Positions 14,355 to 14,486 of a stretch of DNA of 14,486 nt are shown one piece after another. Under the pieces are notes generated by a model that saw only the letters and a list, made by a program, of their open reading frames with translations, had not been told where the DNA came from and did not search any database. The position numbers were made by a program, and so were the translations under genes. The stretch is from Crocinitomicaceae bacterium (GTDB taxonomy: Bacteria > Bacteroidota > Bacteroidia > Flavobacteriales_D > Sanyastnellaceae), in NCBI GenBank assembly GCA_020848015.1, contig JADLBA010000274.1, forward strand, positions 1 to 14,486, written 5' to 3'. Position 1 is the first letter of the stretch, and every line of letters starts with the position of its first letter.

Positions 14355-14486
14355 ATGAAAGACTATGTCATCATAGTTGCCGGAGGAAGCGGGCTGCGCA
14401 TGAAATCTGCTCTGCCTAAGCAATTCATTGATCTCAAAGGCAAGCCGCTATTGCTTCACACCATGGAAAAGTTTCACCGGTTTAAC
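14355..14486 (+). CDS. ispD: 2-C-methyl-D-erythritol 4-phosphate cytidylyltransferase, N-terminal part (cut by window edge)
   Basis: 44 codons are visible; the gene runs off the right end. IspD couples CTP to methylerythritol phosphate in the non-mevalonate isoprenoid pathway. The nucleotide-binding loop IIVAGGSGLRM (6-16) followed by PKQF (21-24) and GKPLLLHTMEKF (29-40) is typical of IspD; the PKQF motif separates it from KdsB and NeuA. It begins five bases after the phosphatase stop, so it is probably co-transcribed with the neuB-like pair. The remaining, more specific residues are not in the window, so a related cytidylyltransferase acting on another alcohol phosphate is possible. Confidence 0.82.
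   Translation, partial: MKDYVIIVAGGSGLRMKSALPKQFIDLKGKPLLLHTMEKFHRFN

Noticed and set aside
1..14486. CRISPR array, phage, toxin-antitoxin or tRNA genes
   Set aside because: No regularly spaced direct repeats, no phage structural genes, no paired small ORFs with known toxin or antitoxin features and no tRNA cloverleaf were noticed on either strand.

Overview
The window looks like a chromosomal segment of a Bacteroidota bacterium. The evidence is a giant secreted protein with a C-terminal type IX secretion (T9SS) sorting domain, a TonB-dependent receptor with an N-terminal carboxypeptidase-regulatory-like domain, upstream boxes matching the Bacteroidota promoter (TTTG-N19-TAnnTTTG) instead of Shine-Dalgarno sites, and Kdo (LPS) and nonulosonate sugar genes. 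No tRNA, rRNA or CRISPR array was seen. Most genes are ordinary; the unusual material is in the left end and the intergenic DNA.

Layout. 1-598 (-): 5' part of a type I restriction-modification methyltransferase gene (hsdM), broken by a TGA at codon 18 and carrying an in-frame, hairpin-forming GC-rich repeat. 599-1234: gene-free DNA with an IS-end-like sequence, a decayed coding remnant and a candidate promoter. 1235-4421 (+): TonB-dependent receptor followed after one base by kdsB. 4428-4964 (-): small secreted protein of unknown function, convergent with kdsB and separated by six bases that form the loop of a hairpin. 5135-6037 (-): CPBP-family membrane protease, divergent from 6172-7167 (+), a DusB-type tRNA-dihydrouridine synthase. 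7168-7495: repeat-rich gap ending in a bidirectional terminator. 7496-12334 (-): 1612-residue mosaic T9SS surface or secreted protein. 12335-12764: divergent intergenic region. 12765-14486 (+): tightly spaced cluster of a NeuB-like nonulosonate synthase, a KdsC-type HAD phosphatase and the start of ispD.

How the genes fit. KdsB activates Kdo for lipid A/LPS assembly. The NeuB-like synthase plus KdsC-type phosphatase could make a sialic-acid-like or KDN-like nine-carbon sugar through a 9-phosphate intermediate; no matching CMP-sugar synthetase is in view, though more genes may follow the right edge. TonB receptor, T9SS protein, CPBP protease and secreted protein are all envelope or export functions. 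No clearly new multi-gene system is visible. The best leads are the interrupted hsdM with its embedded palindromic repeat, a MITE-like inverted-repeat element at 7291-7393, and the internal duplication in the giant T9SS protein.
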